A stretch of DNA of 64,000 nt, from assembly GCA_963576725.1 (NCBI GenBank), contig OY755240.1:64444412-64508411 (forward strand), given 5' to 3'. Origin of the DNA: Azorinus chamasolen. Taxonomy: Eukaryota; Mollusca; Bivalvia; Cardiida; Solecurtidae. Positions 20,401 to 26,632 of this stretch are shown in pieces. The first letter of the stretch is position 1, and the number at the start of each line of letters is the position of its first letter. Made by a program: the position numbers and the translations under genes. The notes under the pieces are model-generated. The model was not told the origin of the DNA. It worked only from the letters and a program-made list of their open reading frames with translations, and made no database searches.

Positions 20401-21510
20401 AATGTTGATGTTTACATGACCAGAAATTATAAAGTTGGTTTCAATAAAGTATGTAGTTATTTACCTATATCCTAAACTAATTATTCGTTGATTTTAACCC
20501 TTCGCTTGCTAATCGCGTCAATATACCTACCTGTAAATAGTGAAGACTCAGATGAGACAGCTCCTGCAGGAGCTGTCTCATCAGGGTCTGCACTATTTAC
20601 AAGTTGATTGTGCAACCAGTGCACTCTACAGCAGTGATTGCACAGCGAAATACTTGTTCGCAGTGATGATATATGTAATTATACAACAGGGCATAGGTAA
20701 AGAAGGAGAAATGTATTTTGAAATTCAGCAAGAGAAGGGTTAAATAGCGTGACCTGAATCACAATTACAAACAGCTTGTGTCCAGATGAGACACGGAGTT
20801 ATTTTGTGTCCCATCATGATAACGTAGTTTGACACTAGTATCACGCATGATACACGCAGTTTGACTGTCGGTCAATAGTATCTCAAGACCTTGAACGGAC
20901 CAGCTGTAAATAAACTTGGAACAAATTGGTATACAGTAAAAACACTCTAAACCGGAATTTTATAAAGAAGAAATTTAGTGATTTTATGCAGGTAGCTGCT
21001 TAACCCTGTCCTACATATCTGGGCCTTTTCACACATTTGCAAACAGAGTAGATTCAGATCAGACGGCTACTGTAGGAGCCGTCTGATCAAGGTCTGCTCT
21101 GTTTTATTATGGTAGAATATAAATCTGATTCTACAGTTTCTACCTGAGCTAAAACATCCGGTGTACATATGCCATTATACTAATGCAGCTAATAAATATG
21201 TATAATGTCATTATTACTTATATGAATAATGAAGAGGGGAAGTGTTAATACAGGCTGAAAGTCACGAAGAAAACTCCTTTGGGAGTTTTCTGCATAATTT
21301 ACATCATGCATGAAACTGCCACCTGATAATTATATTAATTTGAACGTCCGGTTTAGAGCGACTTTACCGTTTAAACAGAAATAAATTATTGTTCAAAAAG
21401 CAATAATGGTGTTTTTGCAGATGATATAACTCACCAGGCTTCCCGCCTTCCACGCTGGCAACTACGACCCACAGCAGGGCGAGGCTTAGGCTTACTACTC
21501 CGCGTGTCAT
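5296..21510 (-). CDS. Secreted six-antistasin, two-WAP-like-domain protease inhibitor (spliced, 9 exons)
   Basis: Joining nine minus-strand exons (21510-21435, 18015-17911, 17175-17071, 13383-13267, 12468-12361, 11382-11275, 10427-10329, 8986-8822, 5450-5296) gives 1038 nt, 345 aa plus TAA. All introns have GT-AG ends and phase 1. Residues 1-24 form a signal peptide. Residues 35-59, 71-96, 109-133, 145-169, 181-205 and 214-238 are antistasin-like domains with the spacing C-x3/4-C-x3-C-x10-C-x2-C-x-C. Residues 248-286 are WAP-like with six Cys; 297-335 is a WAP domain with eight Cys. Antistasin and WAP families inhibit extracellular proteases. By position after the second Cys, the likely P1 residues are A40, L77, R114, E150, K186 and M219, which suggests a multi-specificity inhibitor (inference). 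Introns are 0.7-3.7 kb and full of MITEs. Further phase-1 exons could have been missed. No clear AATAAA was seen just downstream. Confidence 0.85.
5567..5865. mobile_element. TA-6 MITE
   Basis: Inverted ends TTCGATATCTCAACTC / GAGATATCGAAGTTCA. Stem ACAGCTTAATGCAGGTCT, tip GCTCCTACATGAGC. In intron 8. Confidence 0.8.
5978..6056. repeat. FB-3: 79-bp near-perfect inverted repeat
   Basis: Arms of about 38 bp start CGAGGGCTTGGTGGAAAAC and meet at CCTTCACTTTAGTGAAGG with one or two mismatches. No other copy was noticed in the window. Confidence 0.8.
6163..6370. mobile_element. TA-1 MITE inside an older TTAA MITE
   Basis: TA CAGTAAAACCTCTCTATAAC to GTTATAGAGAGG..TACTGTA. Tip ACGCTCCTATAGGGGCGT. 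The flanks (about 6091-6162 and 6371-6475) are two parts of a worn TTAA-type MITE (TTAACCTTTCTC / GAGAAAGGTTGAA). Confidence 0.82.
6776..6972. mobile_element. TA-2 MITE
   Basis: CAGTAAAACCCCTCTTATGC to GCATTAGAGGGATTCTACTG, with TA on both sides. Hairpin tip shortened to GCAGAAAGCTTTCTGC. Confidence 0.85.
7049..7249. mobile_element. TA-5 MITE, worn
   Basis: CAGTAAAAACTCAATACTTCG start and CAGGTTTTACTG end; arms TGCTTAATGCAGGGTG / CCTGCATTAAGC. Confidence 0.7.
7268..7440. repeat. 41-bp tandem repeat, about 4 copies
   Basis: The unit starts AGGTAAATTGCTCACTG and ends GTTAATTTGCAC. The first copy is diverged (GCTCTCTT); the rest are almost identical, so the array is recent. It lies in intron 8 of the inhibitor gene. 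Confidence 0.93.
7494..7880. mobile_element. TA-6 MITE interrupted by a TA-2 MITE
   Basis: Left TA-6 part 7494-7540 (CAGTTGAACTTTGATATCTC to GTTACAAAT) and right part 7747-7880 continue each other. A TA-2 element (7541-7746) sits in the TA of the CAAATTAGTTCG site. Right tip region GTAGGAGCTTTCAGCC. Confidence 0.8.
7958..8174 (+). mobile_element. TTAA-5 MITE
   Basis: CCCATTCCATCATATTGAC to GAGGTAATGGGTTAA. Hairpin AAACCATTGTGATAAATA to the opposite arm ATTTATCACAATG; tip damaged (GGCCCTATAGGTGC). The flanks look like halves of a TA-type MITE. Confidence 0.75.
8368..8617. mobile_element. TTAA-1/TTAA-2 hybrid MITE in a TA-3-like element
   Basis: The left end is TTAA-1-like (CCCTTTCCTTCATATAAACG) and the right end TTAA-2-like (TTTCTTACATGAATA) up to GGGAAATGGTTTA. 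Hairpin 8411-8478. Target TTTA rather than TTAA. Flanks 8230-8367 are a worn TA-type MITE. Confidence 0.6.
8822..8986 (-). CDS. Exon 8: WAP-like module lacking the last two cysteines
   Basis: 165 nt, phase 1, acceptor TTTTACAG. Residues 240-294 hold Cys248, 261, 269, 275 and the pair 285-286, which match the first six WAP cysteines; the final CG-x-x-C part is absent and replaced by RRRSITPI. The donor (GTACGC) is weak. Reading through instead ends eight codons later (STHPSYN, stop), so this could be a terminal exon in another isoform. Confidence 0.7.
9006..9135. mobile_element. TA-5 MITE lacking its hairpin
   Basis: CTCGATTATTCGAAATT to GTTCGAATAATCGAG, with GCTTAATGCAGGATGAA joined directly to the right flank; the palindrome and one arm are missing. 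Confidence 0.7.
9166..9290 (+). repeat. Worn TTAA-2 hairpin and body
   Basis: GCAAACAGAGTAGACC followed by a damaged tip and GTTCTGTTTGCTTAT. A further TTAA-2-like remnant covers about 9380-9570. Confidence 0.5.
9678..9813. repeat. TA-4 left half joined to a TTAA-4-type hairpin half
   Basis: CAGTAGAACCTATCTAAACC to GCTTAATGCAGGGACG, then abruptly GCCGAATAATTCGGC and ATCTCATCAGG from a TTAA-4-type stem. A mosaic of two families joined in hairpin arms. Confidence 0.55.
9814..10062 (+). mobile_element. TTAA-6 MITE
   Basis: TTAACTCTTTCGACGCC to GGCGCCAAAAGAGTTAA. Hairpin 9854-9925: arm AAAACAGTGCAGTCCCAG, tip GCCGCCTTTTCAAGGCGGC. Confidence 0.85.
10145..10318 (+). repeat. Truncated TTAA-2 MITE next to exon 7
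   Basis: CCCCGTAGATACG, damaged hairpin (10190-10250), body ATAGATCTGATACCACAG, stopping near the exon 7 donor. Confidence 0.6.
10329..10427 (-). CDS. Exon 7: antistasin-like domain 6
   Basis: 99 nt, phase 1, acceptor TTTTCAG and donor GTAGGT. C214-GPV-C218-MIA-C222-PFGNVLDSRG-C233-PT-C236-R-C238. It resembles exon 2 more than exons 3-6. Predicted P1 is Met219. A truncated TTAA-2 MITE ends about 10 bp beyond the donor. Confidence 0.88.
10532..10601. repeat. TTAA-2 hairpin (element worn)
   Basis: AAGCAAACAGAGCAGACCC arm, tip GGCTACTACAGGAGC, opposite arm CAGGGTCTATCCTGTTTGC. Confidence 0.65.
10801..11016 (-). mobile_element. TTAA-4-type MITE
   Basis: TTAACCTTCTGCACTCTG to GAGTGCTGAAGGTTAA. 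Hairpin 10910-10975: CAGTTTGGGTCC, tip GACGCCGAGTTACTCGGCGTC. Flanking GCATTAAGCTACC shows it entered a TA-type MITE. The 117-aa minus frame over it is spurious. Confidence 0.82.
11275..11382 (-). CDS. Exon 6: antistasin-like domain 5
   Basis: 108 nt, phase 1, acceptor TTTATAG and donor GTAAGT. Linker PVLPPKK, then C181-GPL-C185-KRL-C189-PNGFVTGKDG-C200-PI-C203-K-C205. Predicted P1 is Lys186. It is most similar to exon 5, which suggests exon duplication. Confidence 0.9.
11807..12015 (-). mobile_element. TTAA-2 MITE, right end worn
   Basis: AACCCTTTACTCCGGGAATA, body CAAGAAATAATGACGTCATG, hairpin 11944-12010 with tip GGCTCCTTTAGGAGCC. Confidence 0.7.
12089..12338 (-). mobile_element. TTAA-6 MITE, hairpin partly lost
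   Basis: TTACCCTTTCGGCGCCAAAT to AGGAAAATGGTTAA. AGTGAAGACCCTGATCAGAC arm is present; after GCCACCTTGAAAATAA the other arm resumes only near its base. Confidence 0.75.
12361..12468 (-). CDS. Exon 5: antistasin-like domain 4
   Basis: 108 nt, phase 1, acceptor CTTCAG and donor GTATGT. Linker PILPPKK, then C145, C149, C153, C164, C167 and C169. The usual Pro after the third Cys is Val (CVNGF). Predicted P1 is Glu150, unusual for this family. A TTAA-6 MITE lies about 20 bp from the donor. Confidence 0.88.
12650..12865 (+). mobile_element. TTAA-4 variant MITE (AGCAGGCTAAAGG end)
   Basis: TTAACGTTTAGTCTGCTG to CAGCAGGCTAAAGGTTAA. Perfect hairpin 12697-12762 with tip GACGCCGAGTAACTCGGCGTC. Confidence 0.85.
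12906..13256. mobile_element. TA-3 MITE with internal duplication
   Basis: CAGTAGAACCAGTCTTTTTA start and AGGACAGGTTCTACTATA end. The inner arm GTGGTAGCTTAATGCAGGAC appears twice (12970 and 13110), so it is a fusion or a partial double copy. It ends about 11 bp from the exon 4 donor. Confidence 0.65.
13267..13383 (-). CDS. Exon 4: antistasin-like domain 3
   Basis: 117 nt, phase 1, acceptor CTTCAG and donor GTAATT. Linker PVLPPKK, then C109-GPI-C113-RMF-C117-PNGFVKDKNG-C128-PI-C131-K-C133. Predicted P1 is Arg114, suiting trypsin-like proteases. A TA-3 MITE ends close to the donor on the intron side. Confidence 0.9.
13684..14065 (+). mobile_element. TTAA-5 copy, right part cut off, holding a TTAA-3 MITE
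   Basis: TTAACCCATTCCCTCATATT start; arm GATAAATAGAGCATTTG to TTTATCACAATGG, then the inserted TTAA-3, then TTCTAAATTTTTCC where it is cut and joined to hAT-end DNA. Confidence 0.7.
13796..14039 (-). mobile_element. TTAA-3 MITE
   Basis: Complete with TTAA at both ends; tip CAGCTCCTGCAGGAGCTG; innermost of four nested elements. Confidence 0.88.
14723..14828. repeat. TA-4/TA-5-type MITE half
   Basis: GGCAGGTGACTGTTTAATGC, stem TGAAAGTCATACAGAAAG, tip GCTCCTAAAGGAGC and arm to CCCTGCATTAA, where a TTAA-6 MITE begins. Confidence 0.75.
14828..15049 (+). mobile_element. TTAA-6 MITE, one hairpin arm shortened
   Basis: TTAACCCTTTCACCGCCG to GGCGCCAAAAGAGTGAA. The tip GCGCCGCCTTTTCA runs directly into GGGACTTCGCTATTTG, so the right upper stem is missing. 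A 100-aa frame over it is spurious. Confidence 0.8.
15246..15356. repeat. FB-1-type foldback (short)
   Basis: GATTATAAAACTTTTTGCTTG to AAGTTTTATAACCTTGG, arms GAGTCTGAGATCATTCTCAAG meeting at GCATCTGACCAATCAGATAC. Confidence 0.8.
15356..15422. repeat. TTAA-4-type hairpin, worn
   Basis: CAGCTTTGATCAAGATGAG, tip GACGCCGAGTAACTCGGCATC, right arm GGATCGAAGCTGTTTG. Confidence 0.65.
15561..15773 (-). mobile_element. TTAA-4 variant MITE
   Basis: TTAACCTTTAGTCTGCTGG to AGCAGGCTAAAGGTTAA; hairpin 15669-15732 with tip ACGCCGAGTTACTCGGCGT. Confidence 0.8.
16145..16373 (+). mobile_element. TTAA-5 MITE
   Basis: TTAA at both ends; CCCTTTCCCTCATATTGACG left end; near-perfect hairpin 16200-16268 with tip TTTGCTCCTATAGGAGCAAA. 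A 108-aa minus frame beyond it is unsupported. Confidence 0.88.
16829..17045 (+). mobile_element. TTAA-5 MITE ending beside exon 3
   Basis: TTAACCCATTTCTCTCATATT start, hairpin tip TTTGCTCCAGTGGAGCAA, body to AGTAGCCTATATG; the last bases and right TTAA are lost. Confidence 0.75.
17071..17175 (-). CDS. Exon 3: antistasin-like domain 2
   Basis: 105 nt, phase 1, acceptor CTCCAG and donor GTAAGT. The linker PVLPPKK is followed by C71, C76, C80, C91 and C94; Cys96 is completed across the splice (T/GT). The first Cys gap is four residues instead of three. Predicted P1 is Leu77. A truncated TTAA-5 MITE lies about 25 bp from the donor. Confidence 0.88.
17283..17480. repeat. TA-3 half followed by a damaged TTAA-2 MITE
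   Basis: GCAGATGGTAGCTTAATGCAG, tip GCTCCTATAGGAGC, arm to CCCTGCATTAAGC; then TTCCTCCATAAGTACGCC and a broken TTAA-2/TTAA-1 hairpin to AGTAAAAGGGTTACGCGGCC. Confidence 0.6.
17661..17873. mobile_element. TA-2 MITE
   Basis: CAGTAAAACCCCTCTAATGC to GCATTAGAGGGGTTCTACTG; tip ACTCCTCTAGGAGC; arms AGCTTAATGCAGGAC / GTCCTGCATTAAC. Confidence 0.85.
17911..18015 (-). CDS. Exon 2: antistasin-like domain 1
   Basis: 105 nt, phase 1 at both ends, acceptor TTTCTAG and donor GTAAGT. Cys35, 39, 43, 54, 57 and 59 fit the six-Cys antistasin pattern. The tail CPFGNV..DxRGCPTCxC is most like that of exon 7. Predicted P1 is Ala40. Confidence 0.88.
18183..18251. repeat. TTAA-2 hairpin, near perfect
   Basis: GCAAACAGAGTAGACCCTG, tip GGCTCCTATAGGAGCC, right arm AGGGTCTGCTCTGTTTGC. 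Surrounding TTAA-2 body (18140-18300) is worn. Confidence 0.8.
18503..18703. mobile_element. TA-4 MITE
   Basis: CAGTAAAAAACCTCCAAAGCG to GGGGGTTTACTGTA; long arms with CTTATAGACAGGTGG / CCACCTGTCTATAAG; tip shortened to CAGAAATCTCTGCATG. A worn TA-2 element follows directly (18702-18840). Confidence 0.8.
18847..19271. mobile_element. TA-3 MITE interrupted by TTAA-1
   Basis: CAGTAGAAGCTGTCCTAAGCG start and CCGCTTAAGAACAG..TCTACTG end. A full TTAA-1 (18956-19204) lies in the TGCATTAAGC site of its arm. Confidence 0.8.
18956..19204 (+). mobile_element. TTAA-1 MITE
   Basis: Complete; perfect-stem hairpin 19098-19167 except the tip GGCTCCTCTATGAGCC; both arms read GAGTAGACCCAGATC. Confidence 0.9.
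19494..19700 (-). mobile_element. TTAA-5 MITE with short hairpin tip
   Basis: TTAATCCATTCCTTCCTAG to AGGAGAGAATGTGTTAA; the stem ends GATAAATAGAGCTCTATTTATC, so the ATTTGCTCC tip has been lost symmetrically. Confidence 0.75.
19962..20184 (+). mobile_element. TTAA-5 MITE in a worn pogo-type element
   Basis: TTAACACATTCCCTCCTAGTG to GAGGTAATGGTTTAA. Left flank 19788-19961 starts CAGTGAACCCTCGTTACAACG, a TA-type element end. Confidence 0.75.
20494..20743 (+). mobile_element. TTAA-3 MITE
   Basis: Complete with TTAA ends; tip CAGCTCCTGCAGGAGCTG; stem mismatch GACTCAGATG against CCTGATG. Confidence 0.9.
20932..21371. mobile_element. TA-4 MITE interrupted by TTAA-2
   Basis: CAGTAAAAACACTCTAAACCGG to CCGGTTTAGAGCGACTTTACCG. 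The TTAA-2 (21000-21248; hairpin 21042-21107) sits in the GCTGCTTAATACAGG site. It occupies intron 1 next to exon 1. Confidence 0.82.
21435..21510 (-). CDS. Exon 1: signal peptide
   Basis: Encodes MTRGVVSLSLALLWVVVASV followed by EGGKP, a hydrophobic secretion signal with a likely cleavage site around the Gly-Gly. The exon ends at a strong donor (GTGAGT, 21434-21429) after one base of the next codon (phase 1). Confidence 0.85.
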
Positions 21511-21556
21511 GGTTGTACTGTCTTCACATCTACTGCCGTTGATTACCACAACTCTA

Positions 21557-21564
21557 GTTATATA
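21557..21564 (-). promoter_or_regulatory. Probable TATA box of the antistasin/WAP gene
   Basis: Minus-strand TATATAAC lies 47 bp upstream of the chosen ATG (21510). A start of transcription about 30 bp downstream would fall near 21530. That leaves out an upstream in-frame ATG at 21549 and supports the ATG at 21510, whose product begins directly with a good signal peptide. Confidence 0.55.
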
Positions 21565-21639
21565 GCGCGTGCGGCCCAGATCAACAATTTACCCTTGACA
21601 CGCTGTAAAACTTGTGCCTGCAAAAACACCGATCTGTTT

Positions 21640-21785
21640 CAAGATTTACCTACTTCCGATTCGTTCAAGCTTTTGATAAAATATTGACCGAGTTTCAAAC
21701 AGCTTGGATCCTGATGAGACGCCGAGTTACTCGGCGTCTCATCTGGATCCAAGCTGTTTGCAAATGCGAGTCCGGGTTGGGGTTA
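21640..21785. repeat. TTAA-4-type hairpin upstream of the inhibitor gene
   Basis: CAAACAGCTTGGATCCTGATG, tip GACGCCGAGTTACTCGGCGTC, perfect but for the CC(T/A)GATG base. About 130-250 bp upstream of the TATA box. A similar worn hairpin lies at 22128-22190. Confidence 0.8.
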
Positions 21786-22360
21786 AGGAGCGTAAACAAT
21801 ACATAATCAACATTATTAATTCCATGTAAAACAGCTGCCGTAATGACGTAACTATGAACAATAGACGGAACTGTTAACCATTCTGATTGGTCGTTACTGT
21901 GTTTTGAATGAATTTGATTGGTCAATGGATCTCACGGTCCGTCGTAAACGTAACATCCGCCGTCCGGACCTAGTGGTTTAGATTGATTATGCTAATTACA
22001 AGTTGCAACACGTGTAATTAATCCTTAGTCTGCGTTAAAAAAATACCTGCTCAAATTTGGATCTAGTACAATTTTACCTGTTTCCGGTTCGAGCAAGCTT
22101 AGGAGAAGCAAATAACAATATATGAAACAGTTTGGATCCTGATGAGAGGTAGAGTGACTCGGTGTCTCATCTAGATCCAACTTGTTTGCAAATACGAATC
22201 CGGTCGTAATTAGCCGGAGTAGGGTAGGTAAAGTACTGTTTCGCAGTAAACAATGTTTTCACTTGCCCTACTAACTTAATTGTCTCACCTGGCTGACGTA
22301 GACAGCAACTTTATTGGTCTTACATGAAAATATTTATTAGATGAAGACATAATTTATTAT

Positions 22361-22568
22361 ATAGTAAAACCTCTTTATAACGACCACTAAATTACATCAA
22401 GTAATTTGTGTTAAAGGCAGGCGGTTGCTTAAAGCAAGGTGAAAGTAAAACAGAACGCTCCTATAGGAGCGTTCTGTTTTACTTTCACCTTGCTTTAAAG
22501 CAGCCACCTGCCCTAAATACCAACTAATTTACTCGATGTAGTGGTCGTTAAAGAGAGGTTTTACTGTA
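22361..22568. mobile_element. TA-1 MITE
   Basis: AGTAAAACCTCTTTATAACG to CGTTAAAGAGAGGTTTTACTG; perfect central palindrome, tip ACGCTCCTATAGGAGCGT. Confidence 0.88.
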
Positions 22569-22857
22569 ATTATGTAAGAAAATGAAATACATGTACTGTC
22601 TGATAACCAACTAATTTTTCATAGCGCCAGATGAAGAAGAGAATGTTCGAGAATGTACAGTTGCTGCTTGACGCCATCAGATGCAATCAGAGAAAATCCA
22701 GACCTGATGGTTCCTATATCGGAATCGTATGTTCAATGTCTGCTCTGTTTGCTATATGTCACATATTCTTTACCGTTTGCTATAACGATTATTTTATTTT
22801 TTGATATTCTTAATTCGATAATGAAAATAATGTACACTCATATTAAGATATTTCATA

Positions 22858-23205
22858 TATACAGCTGAACTTCGATATATCGAACTTCAATGGACCAAAC
22901 AAATTAGTACGAAATAACAGAAGTTCGAGTTATCCGATTTCTGATCTGGACAATTTCTTTAGTTCACAACTTAATGCAGGTCTAAAGTAATGCTGAAAGT
23001 TCCTGTAGGAACTTTCAGCATTACTTTAGACCTGCATTAAGATGTCACGCGTGTTTCTAGATATGCGTAGTTATACATTTTAGAGCAATTCTGCATTGTA
23101 AGATTTGGAAGGACTGAACTTTTAGTTCGAGTTATCCCAAATTTCGAATTATCCGAGGTCGAGCTATCGAAGTTCAAGCTATCGATAAAGGTCGAGCTAT
23201 CGAAG
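22858..23205. mobile_element. TA-6 MITE
   Basis: CAGCTGAACTTCGATATATCG start; stem GGTCTAAAGTAATGCTGAAAG, tip GTTCCTGTAGGAAC; right side ends in repeated GAGCTATCGAAGTTC units. Confidence 0.82.
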
Positions 23206-23219
23206 TTATCAGGACAATG

Positions 23220-23620
23220 GTTGACCCGTTACTCCAAAGATACGCCTTTTAATGTATTTGCAGAGTAGACCCAGATCCGCCAAATCCTTCAGGAGCTGTC
23301 TGATCAGGATCTTCTCTGAGGGACAAACTTTCCCGTGTCCAAGGAAATAATCTAACTATTAATATTCATAATGCCATTATCCAGTAACCTTCTACGTGGT
23401 TGAAACGCTTTTTCACGTCTTTGCAAACAGAGTAGACAGAGATCAGACGACCCCTTAAGGGGCTGTCTGATAAGGGTCTGCTTTGTTTGCTTATGGAATA
23501 ATATAAACCCGATTTGCTGTTTCTGCCATGGCCAAAATTCCTAGGTAAATATGCCATTATAACTTATAATGATTCACTTGATAAATATTCATAACATTAT
23601 TTCATATCTGTACTATTATT
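23220..23620 (+). repeat. Two adjacent worn TTAA-2 copies
   Basis: First 23220-23378 (hairpin missing much of one arm), second about 23390-23620 with hairpin 23420-23490, tip ACCCCTTAAGGGGCT. Confidence 0.6.
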
Positions 23621-23673
23621 GATGTAAATATTTAGGCTTCTGCTGAGTGATTACTGTGAATTGTTTTATTGTA

Positions 23674-23918
23674 TTAACCCTTTCCTTATATAAATGTCTT
23701 TTCGTATATTTGCAAACAGTGCAGATCCAGATCAGACGGCACCTATATAGAGTCTGCTCTGTTTGTTTGTAAATTTTGATATATCTGTTTCTTTAGTATC
23801 TAAAATGGCTTCAATGTTACATCTTCCATACTATATTGTATATTCCATATTATTTTGTCCATTATAGTTCGGTAGGTATTGAAATTTAAAATAAATATAG
23901 AGCAGGGAAAGGGCTTAA
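23674..23918 (-). mobile_element. TTAA-1 MITE, hairpin tip lost
   Basis: TTAACCCTTTCCTTATATAAA to GCAGGGAAAGGGCTTAA. GCAGATCCAGATCAGACGG is followed by CACCTATATAGAGTCTGC, so the right upper stem is missing. Confidence 0.8.
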
Positions 23919-24282
23919 ACGATATACAAACACATTCCTACAACACCGGTCGCAGGCATAATTACCATGCCCTACATACAATGACATGATACTGGTTAGA
24001 AGCTAAATATCTGGCATAACTTATGTTACTGGAACCCCTGGCACATCGTGAAACTCATTAGAGGTACATATACAACTTGTGTCCCTAACGGCAAACGCAG
24101 AAAACAAAACATCTCTAATAATGGATCACCTAAAACAGACATACTTCTGGGTCGTGAAGTCAGGTGGTAGCTTCATGCAGGACGAAAGTTATACAGAAAG
24201 CTAATACAGTGATCATTCGTTATAACGACATTCGATATAACGGAATATTCATTATACAGACACGAATTTGGAAACGTATATA

Positions 24283-24450
24283 GTAAGCGCCATCTAAACC
24301 GTAGTTTTAGTAAAGAAGAATCGTTTAGGCAGATGGCTGATTAGTGCAGGATAAAAGTCACGCAAAAGCTCCGCTGCATTAAGCTGCCACCTGTCTTGCA
24401 GATCGGTATTGGGGATAATTGGAACACCCGGTTTAGAGGAATGTGAATGT
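24283..24450. repeat. Worn TA-4 MITE
   Basis: CCATCTAAACCGTAG start and ACCCGGTTTAGAGG end; hairpin tip deleted (AAAGCTCCGCTGCATTAAGC). A worn TA-2-like piece lies at 24108-24210. Confidence 0.65.
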
Positions 24451-24455
24451 ATAAC

Positions 24456-24676
24456 TTAACCCATTCCTCCATATGCTATTTTTAGACCCAACCTCTGAAT
24501 AAATCTACCTAAAAGGAGCATTTACTAGAGAAAAGGAAATTTTAGAATTGTGTAGTTTTGAAACCATTGTGATGAATAGAGCATTTGCTCCATAGGAGCA
24601 AATGCTCTATTTATCACAATGGTTTCATTAAGTGACTTTCACAGAGGCGTAGAAAGGCGTATTTATGGGGTGTAAC
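24456..24676 (-). mobile_element. TTAA-5 MITE
   Basis: TTAACCCATTCCTCCATATG start; hairpin tip TTTGCTCCATAGGAGCAAA; right end GGCGTATTTATGGGGTGTAA resembles TTAA-2. Confidence 0.8.
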
Positions 24677-24691
24677 GAAAGTGGACTATAG

Positions 24692-24880
24692 CACAGGGGG
24701 CCATTCCGTGGGTCTACATGGTCTAAAAGGTAAAAAAAATTGATTGGGTCGATTTATTGTTATATTATAGTAAATTGATTGGGTCGATTTAGTGTTATCG
24801 TATATAATATAACACTAAATCGACCCAATCATTTTTTTTGACTTTTTAGACCATGTAGACCCACGAAATGGCCCCCTGTG
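24692..24880. mobile_element. Short foldback copy of the CACAGGGGG element
   Basis: 189 bp made almost wholly of the two inverted ends, flanked by the exact 8-bp duplication GACTATAG (24684-24691 and 24881-24888). It is an internal-deletion or foldback relative of the 711-bp element at 33087. Confidence 0.82.
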
Positions 24881-24987
24881 GACTATAGCATCTTGCATTA
24901 CTTAATTCCTGCATTGAAATGAGAACCTGTCTTAAGCAGCCATAAAAAGATGACTATGTATGGTTTTTTCTAAAACTCCTATGTTCA

Positions 24988-25215
24988 ATAACCCTTTCCT
25001 CCATAAATACGCCTTTCTATGCCTCTTTAAAAGTAACTTTTTGAAACCATTGTGATAAATAGAGCATTTACTCCACAGGAGCAAATGCTCTTTTAATCAC
25101 AATGGTTTCAAAACTAAAAATTTCTAAAACTTTCCTTTCCTCTAGTAAATACTCCTTTCGGTAGATTTATTCAAAGAGGTTGGGTCTAAAAATAGCCTAT
25201 GAGGGAATGGGATAA
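24988..25215 (+). mobile_element. TTAA-5 MITE with a TTAA-2-like left end
   Basis: ACCCTTTCCTCCATAAATACG (TTAA-2 type) runs into TTTTTGAAACCATTGTG (TTAA-5 type). Hairpin tip TACTCCACAGGAGCAAA; end GAGGGAATGGGATAA. Confidence 0.75.
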
Positions 25216-25508
25216 ATGAATGACCACTTGGGACTGGTTTTACTGTGTCTGTGTTTAAAGCCACACAATTTCTTTTCATTAACTGAATGGCTAAAAAGGG
25301 GATCTACTGTGCCTCGTACATGAGTGAGACTGAAAATTTCGTCGGATCTGGATCAAACGTGAATAAAAACTGTTGGCCTCTGCTTTCATTTCGCTTCATA
25401 TTCTTTTTCAAGAAAAAAACCCCTCGTCTGGTCCTTTACCTGAAGAATAATCATACAAGATTGTTCAATTATGAGTATCAATAAATTCAATACTTCTGTA
25501 TTTAATAT

Positions 25509-25760
25509 ATCAATCCTTTACTCCTTGAATATTCATGTAAGACATAATGACATCATGAATATTAATTATATATTTTTTACAATGGCACATGGACAGGGGG
25601 AGTTTTGGTTATGGTAGAAATTGTAGAATTGTGTAATTGTAGAATTGTGTTTATATCACGCTATAAGCAAACAGAGCAGACCCTGATCAGACTCTCCTAC
25701 ACGAGGATCTACTCTGTTTGCAAGAGCGCAGAAAGACATATTTATAGAGTAAAGGGTTAA
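25509..25760 (-). mobile_element. TTAA-2 MITE, hairpin shortened
   Basis: CCTTTACTCCTTGAATATTC to GAGTAAAGGGTTAA; hairpin arm GCAAACAGAGCAGACC, tip region CTCCTACACGAGG, with much of the upper stem absent. Confidence 0.8.
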
Positions 25761-25805
25761 AATGAAGTTAATAGAAACTGTAACATTTAAGTGAAACAGA
25801 ACAGG

Positions 25806-25983
25806 GTCCATGCTTATAAAGCTTTTTAGTTGAGTCTGAGTTCGTTCTCAAGCTTTTGATTGGTCAGATTTTAGTTCTCAATCTTTTGATTGGTCAGATT
25901 TGAGCCAAAGGCTCAAATCTGACCAATCAAAAACATGAGAACGAACTCAGACTCAACTAAAAGTTTTATAAGCATGGATCCAG
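25806..25983. repeat. FB-1 foldback element
   Basis: GTCCATGCTTATAAAG to TTTTATAAGCATGGA; same extra left-arm duplication as at 4301, so both come from one master copy. Confidence 0.88.
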
Positions 25984-26149
25984 GTCCTGATTAAGACGAC
26001 TCCAACAGGAGCTGTCTGATCTGAAGCTACTCTGCAACGGCGTCGAACGACCTCAAGAGTAATACTGAAGCTAGCTATCATCAGGTAGGAAAGAGTTGAA
26101 GCAAACTTAGCAGGGCGAAACTTGTGGTTAATCCTATACAAATGTTTTA

Positions 26150-26365
26150 TTAACCTTAAGCCTGCTATGTGCGGATGAGTGAATACCTTTGCAAACAGTT
26201 TGAACCCAGATGAGACGCCGAGTAACTCGGCGTCTCATCAGGATCCAAACTGTTTGATACCCTGGACCGTGCTGTTGAAAAGAAATGCAGGATAAATGAA
26301 CAGTGGCAACTGAAATCTATGGCATTTTCTGCAAACAGAATGTTGCTCAGCAGGCTAAAGGTTAA
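26150..26365 (+). mobile_element. TTAA-4 variant MITE
   Basis: TTAACCTTAAGCCTGCTATG to CAGCAGGCTAAAGGTTAA; hairpin tip GACGCCGAGTAACTCGGCGTC. Confidence 0.88.
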
Positions 26366-26376
26366 GCAAACCACGT

Positions 26377-26632
26377 TGCTTTTAGCCATTCTCTTGCTGA
26401 ATTTTAAAATACATTTCTCCTTCTTTACCCATGTCCTGTTGTATAATTACATATATCTTCACTGTGTACAAGTATTTCGCTGTGCAATCACTGCTGTGGA
26501 GTGCACTGTTTTGCACAATCAACTTCTAAATAGTGCAGACCCTGATGAGACAGCTCCTGCAGGAGCTGTCTCATCTGGATCTTCACTATTTACAGGTAGG
26601 TATATTGACGTGAATAGCAAGCGATGGGTTAA
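26377..26632 (-). mobile_element. TTAA-3 MITE
   Basis: Left end worn (TTTTAGCCATTCTCTTGCTG), right end GCAAGCGATGGGTTAA; tip CAGCTCCTGCAGGAGCTG. The 133-aa frame over it is spurious. Confidence 0.85.

Noticed and set aside
21508..21549. Upstream in-frame ATG at 21549 as the start of the inhibitor
   Set aside because: It lies upstream of the transcription start predicted from the TATA box and would place 13 polar residues before the signal peptide.
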